Source: Emiliania huxleyi CCMP1516
Taxonomy: Eukaryota > Haptophyta > Isochrysidales > Noelaerhabdaceae
DNA: 64,000 bases
Direction: 5' to 3'
Assembly (NCBI RefSeq): GCF_000372725.1
Contig: NW_005200351.1
Coordinates: 35,811-99,810, forward strand
Both the position numbers and the translations under genes were made by a program. The notes beneath the pieces were generated by a model that saw nothing but the letters and a program-made list of their open reading frames with translations, searched no databases and was not told the DNA's origin. Each line of letters begins with the position of its first letter. Position 1 is the first letter of the stretch. Of this stretch, positions 30,685 through 40,387 are shown in pieces.

Positions 30685-31437
30685 ATGGCGCCAGAGTTCC
30701 TCATTGCCGAGTGGAACCGCGCCGTGGTGGCGCTTGGCCAACACGGGCGCAGGATCGGCTCCGGGTTTGCGCTTCTCACCTCCTTTGGGATCCGCCTCGT
30801 CACCGCCTTCCATGTCCTTCTCGACTGCGGTTGGGATGCGGTCTCTGGGCCGCTTATCGACGTCGGCGTTGGCGCCACGATCACGCACGATAGCTGGCCG
30901 CTCCGCGCGCGGGTCCTTGCGCACTCGCCCTCACCGCACATGCGCACCGCACTCTCTGCGCATGAGCCGCACCTCGACCTCGCGCTGCTCAAGTTGATTG
31001 GGTCATTGCCAGACGACGACGAGGGCGACGACCTGAACCGGCCGCTACCCTACTTGGAGGCTAGCGACGACGTGCGGGTCGGCGACAACGTCGTGATCCT
31101 CGGCTATGGGATGCAAAGCGCCTCCCAGGTGCAAAACACCATGCGCGGCTCGGTGGCGTGCATCGAAAGAGTGGACGAGCGGTTCGGATGCCGCGTGATC
31201 GACATCCAGGGCGACATGCTGTCCGGCCACTCGGGTGGGCCCGTCGTCTCGCTGCGCACGCGAAGGGTCATCGGCGTCTGTCTCTGCTCGCAGAGCGAGC
31301 AGCTCGACATTTTCGTCGTCGAGGACAACGGCACCGTGCCGGCGCAGGACCACCATGGGCGTCCCATGCGGGGCAGAAACTCGGTCGGCGGCCTTCACGT
31401 GGCAATGCCCATCGCCGAGCTCTCCTCACTTCGCTGA
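30685..31437 (+). CDS. Trypsin-like serine protease (chymotrypsin fold, HtrA/V8-like)
   Basis: ATG 30685 gives 250 residues. The catalytic triad is visible: His43 in LVTAFHVLLD after GSGFALLTS, Asp98 in HLDLALLKL, Ser183 in LSGHSGGPVVS. The spacing fits the trypsin_2/S1C type. No PDZ domain follows; the last 60 residues contain a variable loop (QDHHGRPMRGRN) and end GLHVAMPIAEL, typical of the final strand. No signal peptide is seen from this start. The frame is open upstream for about 160 bp and predicts a short coiled coil, so the real N-terminus may come from an upstream exon. Substrate unknown. Confidence 0.75.
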   Translation: MAPEFLIAEWNRAVVALGQHGRRIGSGFALLTSFGIRLVTAFHVLLDCGWDAVSGPLIDVGVGATITHDSWPLRARVLAHSPSPHMRTALSAHEPHLDLALLKLIGSLPDDDEGDDLNRPLPYLEASDDVRVGDNVVILGYGMQSASQVQNTMRGSVACIERVDERFGCRVIDIQGDMLSGHSGGPVVSLRTRRVIGVCLCSQSEQLDIFVVEDNGTVPAQDHHGRPMRGRNSVGGLHVAMPIAELSSLR

Positions 31438-31948
31438 GGGGCTCCTTCGTCTCACACATTACCTGGCGCACGTTCTTATTGCGCCTTGAAGACGCATGGC
31501 CTTCCTGGCGTTGGCAACTCTTTTGCATAGCACTGGCCAGATTGGCCCTGCGCCCCTGCGGCATCGGTGACAGGTCGCAGGCTCATCTATTGTGCGGTGT
31601 GTATGTGTGGTATGCGCGCGCAGACTGTCGAATGGAGGGGCGGAGAAAGTTGGTCAGTGCTCTGTCTGTGTGCTATCCTTTCTCTAGCTCTAGGGTGATG
31701 GGTGTGGCCCCCGGGTGTCGGGGGGGCCCCCGCGGCGCCCGGCGTGAGCGGTGTCGTCGACGTCGTCGCGTGCGTGTCGCGTGTCGAGTGTGTGTGATGG
31801 GAGCTGATGCCCCCCTGTGATGAGAGAGTAGCCTGCATTGTGTGGAGCTCGGTGCGGTGAAGTGTGATGCTGTCTCGAACTCTCACCTCTCACGAAAATG
31901 TGCATTGTGAATGGCAGGATACAACGATTTCGAAACTGGCACGACAGC
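31438..31948. other. Intergenic, convergent gene ends
   Basis: Shared 3' flank of the protease and the carrier gene. No supported frame; a G/C palindromic tract lies at about 31708-31740. Confidence 0.45.
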
Positions 31949-33001
31949 TCACAGCCTCGGGAAGGTCCGCGCGAGGTAGCCCACCGCCCAATCCTTGGTC
32001 GCCTCGTAGGTGCTGAACTGGATTGCGCCCGACGCAAGCGCCCTCGCAACCTTTGGCGCGACTCCCGCCCAGAGCGCGCCCGCCCCCTCCTCCGCGGCCA
32101 CGCGGCGCAGCGTGGCGGCGACGCCCGTCGCATCGGACGTCATGATCCGCACGCGCGCCACGTCGAGGGGCGTCGCCAGCGCCTGGGCGGTCGCGGCGGC
32201 GGCGGCGCCTCCGACAGCGGCCTCGACGGGCGACAGGCCCGAGCGGCCGCGCCGCGCTGCGTAGGACGCCTTGAGCTGCTCGTACAGCAAGAACTTGACC
32301 ACGTCCACCGGCGTGGAGTACGCATAGTTCGGCCCCGCGGAGGAGTAGAAGCCCGCGACGCCCTCCGCCCGCCAAATTTCGACGGCAGCGCCCGCCGTGT
32401 CGGACGCGACGCCGGCCTGTCGCCGCACCTTGAGGACCTCGGACGGGTTCTTGATGCCCCAGTAGGCGACGTTGGCGCACGCCACAGCGAGGACGGTCGT
32501 CTCCGCCTTGCCTAGCTGCAGACCGGCAACCGCCCGCTTTGCGCCATCCTTGACGGCGAAGAAAGCCGACGCCGCCGGCGCGCCCGATATCAGCGCCGGC
32601 GCGAGGCCGTCGTACGGCGACTTGAAGAGCTCGCCCAGCACTGCGCGCCGGGCGCCGCCTGTCCATCCGGCGGCGACCGGCGCCTGCAGCCGAGCCTTGG
32701 CCGTGTCGAGAGGATGCAGCGCGAGCTCCTTAACGGTCTTCTGCACTGCACCGGCGAGCAGGCCGGACCAAAACTCGGCGGCCGCGCTCGGCGGGACCGC
32801 TGAAGCAGCCACTGTCACCGCCGAAGCCTGTGGCGCCGCGATCGCGAGCGCACGCGGCGCGCCTGCCACGAGAGGGACGGCCGCCAGCACGGCGCGTCGC
32901 CGTGGCAATAGGCCGCTCTCAAGGGCTCTGACACCGCCGGCCACCTGCCTGCAGCCACACACGCCAGCTAGCAACGTGAGAGCGAGCGAGCAGCGCAACA
33001 T
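31949..33001 (-). CDS. Mitochondrial carrier family (SLC25) transporter with plastid-type leader
   Basis: ATG 33001 gives 350 residues, intronless. Three carrier repeats are marked by HPLDTAKARLQ, NPSEVLKVRRQ and TPLDVARVRIM (PX[DE]XX[KR] motifs), each starting a two-helix module. Compared with a standard 300-residue carrier there is an extra N-terminal part: a hydrophobic signal-like segment (RCSLALTLLAGVCGC) followed by basic residues and a second hydrophobic segment (AVLAAVPLVAG). That layout fits targeting to a complex red-lineage plastid rather than the mitochondrion. The substrate is not certain; the overall look is nearest to S-adenosylmethionine-type carriers, which is a guess. An upstream Met at 33043 is also possible. 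Confidence 0.75.
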   Translation of the reverse strand: MLRCSLALTLLAGVCGCRQVAGGVRALESGLLPRRRAVLAAVPLVAGAPRALAIAAPQASAVTVAASAVPPSAAAEFWSGLLAGAVQKTVKELALHPLDTAKARLQAPVAAGWTGGARRAVLGELFKSPYDGLAPALISGAPAASAFFAVKDGAKRAVAGLQLGKAETTVLAVACANVAYWGIKNPSEVLKVRRQAGVASDTAGAAVEIWRAEGVAGFYSSAGPNYAYSTPVDVVKFLLYEQLKASYAARRGRSGLSPVEAAVGGAAAAATAQALATPLDVARVRIMTSDATGVAATLRRVAAEEGAGALWAGVAPKVARALASGAIQFSTYEATKDWAVGYLARTFPRL

Positions 33002-33149
33002 AGGATTCCTACACACATACGGGTACACATATACCCAGCGCATAGCGCCATAGGACGTATTTTCGTCTCATAACAAGGCTGTGAATGTGTGTGCATGTGC
33101 ATGCACGTGTACGAGAGAGTTTTTAGAATTGAGCTCAAAGTATTCTCCT

Positions 33150-33248
33150 TCCAACCCAGGCGGGGCGGGGGGGGCGGCGCGCGGGGGGGTGCGGAGTGCG
33201 GTGCGGTGCGGGTGTGTGCGTGTCATGTGGCTGCAGCAAGTGACCAGG
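33150..33248 (+). repeat. Dispersed repeat G, copy 1
   Basis: About 98 bp that match the reverse strand of 54527-54625 (for example CATGTGGCTGCAGCAAGTGACC against CATGTGGCTACAGCAAGTGACC). In this copy the repeat covers the stop codon and the last few codons of the FYVE gene. Confidence 0.75.
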
Positions 33249-34632
33249 CGGGCGCTGTCGCACAGGTTTTGCAAGCCCGCACCGCCTCCGAGGACCCGGC
33301 TAACCCCGACCGTGCCTTCACCCGCCAGCCGGAGCAGTCCCCGCAAACCACCTCGCCGCACAGCCGGCAGTGGTGCTTTCGTCGGAGCAGCCCAAACTTC
33401 TTCTGGCATATGTTGCACCCGCGGCGCTCGTTGTTCGGCACCCACCCCGGCTCTTCACTCGTCAGCGCCAGCGCCGGTTCGGGGGGCGCTATTGTGCGCC
33501 GGTCGGCCACCTCTGGGGCCGGGTCCGGCTCAGAAACGCTGCCGTATATGCCCTTCGCCGAGAAGGCGAGATCGACCAGCGCCGACCAGCGCATCTTCGT
33601 GAGCCAACCGCTGCCCCTGGCACCTTCTTCTGCAGTGACCTCACCACTAGCGCGCTCGGGTGCGGGTAGATCGGCGGGGGGAGGAGTCCTGGCTCGCTCG
33701 ACGGCTTCCTCCGTTTTGTCGGGGGCGGCTGCATCGGTGGTGGGTGCAGGCGAGGAGGCGGTCAACTCGGCGGAGCCCTCCCTCTGAACTCGCGCCCGCA
33801 ACTTTCCGGCAAGCGCCTCCACCGGCATCTCCTCCCAACGGCCCGACGACGAGAGTTTTTGGAACGCGAGCGACAGCTCGGCGGCGAGTGAGTCACGGCT
33901 GCGCCGCGCCAGGTGGAGCTTCACGTAGAATATGCTGGCTACCAGGGCAATCACGGGGATCCCTGGCAGAAGGTCGATGGCGCTGCCCGTTGACGAGCAT
34001 TCGCACGCGATTGCCAGAGATGCTAGGAAGACGGTTCCATCCTTGCAGGTGTCTATCGCGTTGGTTACGCGGGAGGCGTTGATGACGTACCACAGCTTGG
34101 CCCGCGGCGTGGTCATCCAACAGGTCATCTGCATGTAGAGGATCGAGCTAGCCGCAAGCGTGAAGGACGACATGGCGACGCTCAGCATAGTGGCGATGAT
34201 GGACGTCACGTCGTCGAGACCAATGCTGCCAGCCCCCTCCAAACTGTCTCGAATCGTCGTCAAGGTTTCGGCCTCCTCGTACGCAGGCGTGAACACCACG
34301 GACAGAACCAAGGCCGCGATCACACCAGAGTTCATGAGCTCGTCCTGCGTGGACCCGATCAGCTCCTGTGCCGCTTCAATGTCATCCTCGTCGAGGTTGC
34401 CGTCACCTTCCTGATTGATGCTCGCAAGCGTCAGCAGCCTTGAGGCGTTGAGGCAGCCGCCGAGGTGAGCTATCGGGTCCTTGGCTCCGACCACGCCAAC
34501 GAGCTCCAACCGAGCAGCCTTGGCCATCTCCGGGATGGTCGCAGGCCTCACCATCTGGGCCCCGCCGCTGGCAGCCCGGCGAAGGTGGCTCATTGCGCCG
34601 CACTTGAAGAGGAGTAGCGTACACCGTGGCAC
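33223..34632 (-). CDS. FYVE zinc-finger membrane protein with EF-hand-like loop
   Basis: Intronless, 469 residues. Residues about 72-85 hold an EF-hand-like loop (NQEGDGNLDEDD). Three or four hydrophobic segments follow (SGVIAALVLSVVF; SIIATMLSVAMSSFTLAASSILY; TVFLASLAIACE; PVIALVASIFYV). A Pro/Ala/Glu-rich linker leads to a C-terminal FYVE finger: WVPNNERRGCNICQ, RKHHCRLCGEVVCGDCSG, RACKTC, with the eight zinc ligands present. FYVE domains bind phosphatidylinositol 3-phosphate on endosomes; the WxxD motif is degenerate (WVPN). The last codons lie in dispersed repeat G. The combination EF-hand, membrane spans and C-terminal FYVE is not one I recognise. A later Met (MSHLRR) at residue 14 could be the start. 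Confidence 0.75.
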   Translation of the reverse strand: MPRCTLLLFKCGAMSHLRRAASGGAQMVRPATIPEMAKAARLELVGVVGAKDPIAHLGGCLNASRLLTLASINQEGDGNLDEDDIEAAQELIGSTQDELMNSGVIAALVLSVVFTPAYEEAETLTTIRDSLEGAGSIGLDDVTSIIATMLSVAMSSFTLAASSILYMQMTCWMTTPRAKLWYVINASRVTNAIDTCKDGTVFLASLAIACECSSTGSAIDLLPGIPVIALVASIFYVKLHLARRSRDSLAAELSLAFQKLSSSGRWEEMPVEALAGKLRARVQREGSAELTASSPAPTTDAAAPDKTEEAVERARTPPPADLPAPERASGEVTAEEGARGSGWLTKMRWSALVDLAFSAKGIYGSVSEPDPAPEVADRRTIAPPEPALALTSEEPGWVPNNERRGCNICQKKFGLLRRKHHCRLCGEVVCGDCSGWRVKARSGLAGSSEAVRACKTCATAPAWSLAAAT

Positions 34633-36088
34633 GGCGCAGGCCAGGTGTCAGTGGGCGCGGCGCCGTCTCCTCCGCGAGTCGCTCCCCCCGGACTCCCCGA
34701 AGGACGCACGACGCGGACGGTATTGTCCGCTCGCTTTGTTTTTCAGCTAGCTCTTATGAACATTCCCGAAGGAGGACTTCTGATCTGCGATGAGGTTTAG
34801 GTATGTTGTTTGCAAATCAAGACACAGAGCTCACACTCTCTCGCTGATGCAAGATGGCGGAGGCAGGAGGGGGGAGCTCGCTCGCTCAGCGCGCCGGCGA
34901 CGCAATGAAATTTCTTCCTATGAAAAATGAGGGATGTACAGTTCGCTGCGCAGTGAGTCCGCAGACTTAAGCCATGATGCGGCTCTCGAGAGCACACGGT
35001 ACTAATAGTGTAATAGCAATAGGAGCGCTACCCAACGCGGCCAAAGGATATCCACCTCGAGAACCTCGAGAACGAGAAACGTATGTCCCGCCGTCCGATG
35101 TCCTGCCTGCCGTCTGCTGCCGCCGCGCCGCCTTACCGCCGACCCTTACCGTGCCGCGCCGCCTCTACACACACACACCTGACTTCTTGCTCGACCGAGT
35201 TTGCGTTGAGGAGCGAACCGAGCCGCCGGTGTGTCCCGCAGCGGCCTCGCTGGGCCAGAACATCGGCCCCGAGTGCTCCGCAGCAGCCTCGCTGGGCCAG
35301 AACGTCGGCCCGCGAGGTGGATGCTAGCATGAGCCCGATCCGTCGCAGTGCTCTTGCGTTACGGCGGTAGTGATCTAATCACCCGAATACCACGTTCGGA
35401 CGCTCCTCATCGCAAACCCTGTCAGCAGTTCACCTACGGGTATGTTCGTAAGTACACTGAAGAAATAAACGTGAAAAACGCCGGAATTCGGGCGAGTACT
35501 CTCGCTCGGCACACGAGCTACTTGGAGCACTTGGAGTGCAGTTATCAACCGCACATCCAGGGCCAGGGAGCTCAGAAGCGCACCCAGCGGGCCGGATGAT
35601 TGGCATCGGGTTACGGGCTACCGCGCGCAGATACAACGCGAATCTGCGCGGCCTGGGCGGGAAGGCTCCCTTTACGGCCCGTCTCCATATGCACGCGGCC
35701 TGGAGGTTGCCCGCCTGGTGTGCTTCTCCTTTCGCCATCGGAACGCTCCTGCCGAGCCTCCCGTCTGCGACGCGTGCCGGTTCCGGGATTGCAAGCGGCA
35801 GTGACCTTTCTCCTGGGGCAACACCACGAAGGCATCACGTCTCCATGCTGCCGTCAAGTTGGAGCCAGTCTGCGGCGACCACAGCGCTCAGAAAGGTACA
35901 TAGCGAGCTTTTCAGAGTCAAGCTTTTGCGCGAAATCCCTGCACTGGTGGATTTTGGGGTACGCCCCGCACCCTCTACATACAAGGGCTGCTGCATGTGC
36001 GCCCTTTCAGAGACTTTTGCGCTCTGTCCCCATCATCTACAAACGTAAGAGCCGTACTGTTATTCAAAAATTCCCCTAATTCACTGAC
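34633..36088. other. Long intergenic stretch
   Basis: Contains a two-copy tandem duplication (about 35235-35325, unit near 48 bp with CTCGCTGGGCCAGAAC) and repeat H (35369-35463). Frames around 35540-36050 overlap on both strands, have no recognisable domain, and I do not call them. Confidence 0.45.
35369..35463 (+). repeat. Dispersed repeat H, copy 1
   Basis: Matches 46150-46275 in the same orientation: AGTGATCTAATCACCCGAA, CCACGTTCGGA and CTCATCGCAAAC in the same order, with indels. Confidence 0.7.
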
Positions 36089-37219
36089 TCAAGCTTCGAG
36101 GAGCTGCTCGACCGCTGCGTCGAGCGAGGCGGAGCGGAGGAGCGCGCGGCGCAGCCCCCCCTCGCTGACGTGCGGAAACATCTCACGCAATGTCTCAAGC
36201 GGCTGCTGCGGTTGCTGCGGTTGCTGCGGCTGCTGCGGCTGCTGCGGCTGCTGCGGCTGCTGCGGCTGCTGCGGCTGCTGCGGCTGCTGCGGCTGCTGCG
36301 GCTGCTGCGGCTGCTGCGGCTGCTGCGGCTGCTGCGGCTGCTGCGGCTGGCGCTGCAGCAGCGGCGTCGGCGTTGGCGGCTGCCGTTGCGGCTGCTCTCT
36401 CGCCCTTCCGTTGCCCCCGCTCGCCGCCGGCCGCGCCGTCCGCTCGAAGTCTCCTCTGGAGCGCACCACCTCGAGATGCAGCCGCGGCAGCCACGAGGGC
36501 CACGACCAGAGGTCGGACGAGAAGAGGAGATACGTCTCCTCCTCCTGCTCCTCCGCCTCTGGCTCGCCGCCGTCCGGGGCGGCGGCGCCGCCTCCGCCGC
36601 CCCTGCCACCCAACGACCCGCCGCCGCCATCATCGCCCACTCGCGCCGCCGCCTCGACCTCCGCGACGCCGCCGCCAACGCTGCCGCCTCCGCCTGCGCC
36701 CGCGTTGGCCTCTCCACCAGCAGCCGAGCCCGCGGCGGCGGCGCGAGGGGCTGGGGCGCGTGCAGGCGAGGCAGGAGGCGGCGGCGGTGGCGTGGCGAGG
36801 GAGGCGCGGCAGATGGGGCACGAATGCGACTGCTCGAGCCAGGCACGGAGGCAGCGGTAGTGAAAGTAGTGGCCGCACGGCAGCACCTTTGCCGTGTCGA
36901 GGTTCTCGCGGCAGATGGCGCAGCAGTCGCCGAGGGACGCGAGCTCTTCCGGGCTGGCGTCGCGGAAGCGGCGCTGCAGGTTCGAGTCGGCGCGCAGGAA
37001 GTTGAGGTGCGTCGTCAGGCGGCCTTGTCGTGAGAGGGGGGGGGAGGGGGGGGGGGTTGGCCAGCGATGGCGTGGGGGCGGCGGCGCGGGAATCTGCAGG
37101 GGACGGGGACGGGGGGGGGGGGGGGGGGAGGCCCCCGCAGCCCGCACGGGGGGTCCCGGGGGGCACCATGATCGTCCGCTAAGGGTCCGGGGTCGCCCAG
37201 CCCCAGGCAAGTGGCCCAA
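36089..37219 (-). CDS. gp78/AMFR-like RING E3 ubiquitin ligase with CUE-like C-terminus, N-terminus unresolved
   Basis: The certain part starts near 37023 after a plausible acceptor: LTTHLNFLRADSNLQRRF, SPEELASLGDCCAICRENLD, then RING-H2 CGHYFHYRCLRAWLEQSHSC. This order (linker helix, PEELA, RING) is the one seen in metazoan and plant gp78/AMFR. It is followed by Ala/Gly- and Pro-rich low complexity, a roughly 48-residue QPQ repeat, and a final 40-residue helical CUE/UBA-like domain ([19 protein letters not shown]). gp78 ligases act in ER-associated degradation and have several N-terminal membrane helices. Here the sequence upstream of 37030 is G/C low complexity and no transmembrane exon is evident up to 37.7 kb, so the N-terminus may be in distant exons or lost. 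Frame upstream of 37023 is unlikely to be real. Confidence 0.7.
   Translation of the reverse strand: MGHLPGAGRPRTLSGRSWCPPGPPVRAAGASPPPPPRPRPLQIPAPPPPRHRWPTPPPSPPLSRQGRLTTHLNFLRADSNLQRRFRDASPEELASLGDCCAICRENLDTAKVLPCGHYFHYRCLRAWLEQSHSCPICRASLATPPPPPPASPARAPAPRAAAAGSAAGGEANAGAGGGGSVGGGVAEVEAAARVGDDGGGGSLGGRGGGGGAAAPDGGEPEAEEQEEETYLLFSSDLWSWPSWLPRLHLEVVRSRGDFERTARPAASGGNGRAREQPQRQPPTPTPLLQRQPQQPQQPQQPQQPQQPQQPQQPQQPQQPQQPQQPQQPQQPQQPQQPQQPLETLREMFPHVSEGGLRRALLRSASLDAAVEQLLEA
36205..36350. repeat. 9-bp coding microsatellite (GCTGCTGCG)n
   Basis: About 16 units of GCTGCTGCG on the plus strand. On the coding (minus) strand it encodes QPQ/PQQ repeats of the RING protein. Confidence 0.9.
37134..37175 (-). 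repeat. Inverted repeat I (partner at 37808-37850)
   Basis: The reverse complement of 37134-37175 matches 37808-37850 over about 40 bp (GACGATCATGGTGCCCCCCG and on). Both copies abut low-complexity tracts (poly-G and poly-GA). Confidence 0.75.
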
Positions 37220-37848
37220 ATCCGATGAGTTTTCCAGGTGTGAACAGCAGCTGAGAGGTGTGAATTCATCCCAAACGGGGTGCGGGGCTATAGCCCCGCA
37301 GAGAAAATTTTGCGTCCTGGGGCACTGAGATCGCAGTTTTCGTTAGTCCACGGCGTATGCCAGCGGCAGCTGTTTCGAAGATACGCGGTGCCGCATTTGA
37401 GCATGAATCAGCGTCCTTTCTGCTGGCATCACACAGGAGAAGCCGGAGAGGCACGAGTCCTCGAATTTGCCGGATCAGCAGCACGGTCTGGAGCGTGGTT
37501 GTGGCGTATGACCTACGAGCATACGTGTCTTCCCTCCCCCTCGCACACAGGGTTGACGCTGCTCTCGGCGCTCGCTCCCTCCTCGCCGCTGCGAGAGGAC
37601 CAGGCGTGCCCGCGCGCCGCGGGGGCTCTGCAGACAGCCAGACGGCTCCGCGAGGTCGGACCGACTTTTTCAGACTGAACTATTCTGGGTACCAAGGGTA
37701 TGTGCTGCTAGATCTCACTGAGCTGAGCTCATATCTGCCCTTGGTACCCTGTTTTGAGTTCGGGAATGCCTCCGGTACCCTGTTTCCGTGTACGGAGGGC
37801 CGCGTCCGGACGATCATGGTGCCCCCCGGGACCCCCCGTGCGGGGGCC

Positions 37849-37957
<109 letters not shown>

Positions 37958-37978
37958 GTGTAGTCGTGCGTGTTGAAT

Positions 37979-38422
37979 GGATACCCATCACTGAGCCGAC
38001 GATGCTGCGGGTAGCCCCTGTGTGCCGCCCACCCCAATACCCTTGGGCACTTGCCTGCGCCCTGGCCGCGCACGCCGCGCACGCCCGCGCACGCCTGCGC
38101 ACGCCGCGCACGCGCGCGCTCCGAGCAAGCGCGCGCACGCTCCGCGCGCGCGCTGCACTACGCGGCACTGCGTGGCACTGTGTGGCGCTTCGCCGATCTG
38201 AGCAGGGAACCTGGGCGTTTTGAAATTCCGTCCGCGCAAGCCAGCAAGGCCAAGGGGATGCCGAGGTATGCCGCAGCGCGCAGGCACAGGCCGGGATGGA
38301 GTGAGATCTTGCGGGGCAGGGCGTGGGCTAGCGCGCGAGGGCGCAGGCAAGTGCCCGAGGGTATGGTGGTGGGCGCCACCCTGGGGCTACCCGTAGCATC
38401 GTCCGCTCAGTGATGGGTATCC
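37979..38422. mobile_element. MITE-like element with ~85-bp terminal inverted repeats
   Basis: The left end (37979, GGATACCCATCACTGAG) and the reverse complement of the right end (38422) align for about 85 bp with about a dozen mismatches, including a perfect GGGCACTTGCCTGCGCCCT near the inner end. Flanks show AAT on both sides, a possible 3-bp target duplication. The 444-bp length and lack of a coding frame fit a non-autonomous DNA transposon. The superfamily is not clear; a 3-bp duplication would suit PIF/Harbinger or CACTA types. Confidence 0.75.
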
Positions 38423-38528
38423 AATATAAAATAAGCATGCATGCGGCTCTTACTCTCTTACTTACGAACGAACACACCTACGAACATACCCTGTTTTCTC
38501 ATTCATGCTCCGCCCTCTCGAAGCCTAA

Positions 38529-39101
<573 letters not shown>

Positions 39102-40053
39102 TCCGACCCCACCTCGCCCCACGCGTACACACGCGCCATGGATGGCTTGCGCCGTCCCGCCGCTCGGACACTGTCGAGTCACACTGCTTTGTCCTCCCGC
39201 CGGTCTTCGATGTCGCAGCGGAGGTCAGCGAGGGTGGTCTAAATAAATAAAACGGACAACTCTACTAGCGATGGGTAAAAAGGATCAGCGAGGGAGGGCG
39301 AACGATCGAGGGGTCCCGTACCATGCGGAATCGACCCTATATCTCCAGTGCTCAAGCTTACTAGTGCTCAAGGAGCAAGTCCCCGCCCATGCGATTTTGT
39401 GCAGGGTTCTTTGTGGGTGGTGGTCGGCGACTAGGTGGTGGGGTCTCGGTTGGTCTCTCTGCAAATTGGTCTCTCAAGGGCTGCTTGGCTGGCCGTGAGC
39501 CCCCCGACGCGCCGTGCGCCGCGCTTTGCAGCAGCCCAGATGGGGATCATGACGACAACATCCGTGCAAGGCAGCCGCGAGCCACTCGCTTGCTGGGCGC
39601 GGGCCTCGCTGCAACCTTCCACCTCGCGGTCTCCCCCTTCTCGTCGTTCTCTCCCTTGTCGCTTCTTCCTCTGTCGAGTCGCTCTCCTCTGCCTCGTTCT
39701 GCGCCGCCGCCGCCTGCCGGTCCCTTGTTCTCGCGGCTTCTTGCGCCTTTCGGCGCAGCTCCGCCCTCCTCGCTGCATATCTTGCTTGGCCCCTCGAGTC
39801 TATCGAGCTCTCCTCGCGCAAGGACGAGTCTTCTGATGCCCACTGCGATCATTTGCCGCCAAGTCATGGCTCAGGTCCACTCTCTCTTCGAACACTGAAT
39901 CGTGTAAGAAAGAAAGAAAGAAAACTGCATCGTGTCGTGCGACGCTGGCGGCAAAATTTTCTTTCCCCCTCTTTCGGCCGCGCCTGGGGCACAAGTCGCC
40001 ACCTCCTCAGGGACATCTCGACCCTACGGCTTGCGTCACCTCATCACACGGGG
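39102..40053. other. Spacer with repeats A and B
   Basis: 39102-39237 is the polyubiquitin 3' flank. 39238-39440 is a composite of repeats A and B. 39470-39900 has long overlapping frames on both strands; the minus frame (39474-39821) is Arg/Ala/Glu-rich and might be a relic of a mobile element protein, but nothing diagnostic is seen. Confidence 0.4.
39238..39440 (+). repeat. Dispersed repeat A, copy 2, interrupted by repeat B
   Basis: The repeat A pieces AATAAATAAAAC, GATGGGTAAAAAGGA and GTGCAGGGTTCTTTG are present in the same order as at 14720-14820. Repeat B (39312-39372) lies between them. The end GTGGTCGGCGAC also occurs inverted at 3902-3915. Confidence 0.6.
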
Positions 40054-40251
40054 ATGACGATCAAGTCCCACGCTGCGTTTTTGGTATTTGGCGCTGCTGT
40101 CGGCTTCGCTGCTGGCTTCAAGGCGGGAGAGGCCGTGTACGCTGACGAGAAGGAGAAGGAGACCATGAAGAAGAGGGCGACTCTGATGACTGGATTTTTG
40201 ATTACTGTCGGTGCAGCAGGAATGGCTATGGGGGTGATGGTTCGAGGCTGA
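40054..40251 (+). CDS. Small membrane protein, unknown function
   Basis: 65 residues from ATG 40054 with two hydrophobic segments (AAFLVFGAAVGFAAGF and ATLMTGFLITVGAAGMAMGV) joined by a charged loop (EAVYADEKEKETMKKR). The two-helix hairpin with Gly/Ala-rich spans resembles small subunits of organelle membrane complexes in form only. Intronless. Its compact, typical membrane-protein composition argues for a real gene, but I recognise no family. Confidence 0.5.
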   Translation: MTIKSHAAFLVFGAAVGFAAGFKAGEAVYADEKEKETMKKRATLMTGFLITVGAAGMAMGVMVRG

Positions 40252-40387
40252 CGGCCAGCTCGGGTGTGGGTCTTGTAACATTTTGCGCGCTTGCGGGAGT
40301 TTTCCGCGGCGGTTAGTCTCGAGAGAGAGGGCGCGGCGTGCCGGAGAGGTCTCCCTTGTGACACGTTTACTGTTACAGACACGCGTA

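Noticed and set aside
35536-36079. Two plus-strand frames of 150-170 residues
   Set aside because: Both overlap antisense frames, have no recognisable domain, and differ in composition from the clear genes.
36203-36350. Regular 9-bp array considered as a CRISPR-like or structural RNA repeat
   Set aside because: Units are contiguous without spacers and encode a QPQ tract in frame with the RING protein; it is a coding microsatellite.
39389-39898. 170-residue plus-strand frame with a Ser/Pro/Leu-rich sequence
   Set aside because: It begins inside repeat A/B sequence and is the complement of an Arg/Glu-rich frame; neither has diagnostic motifs.
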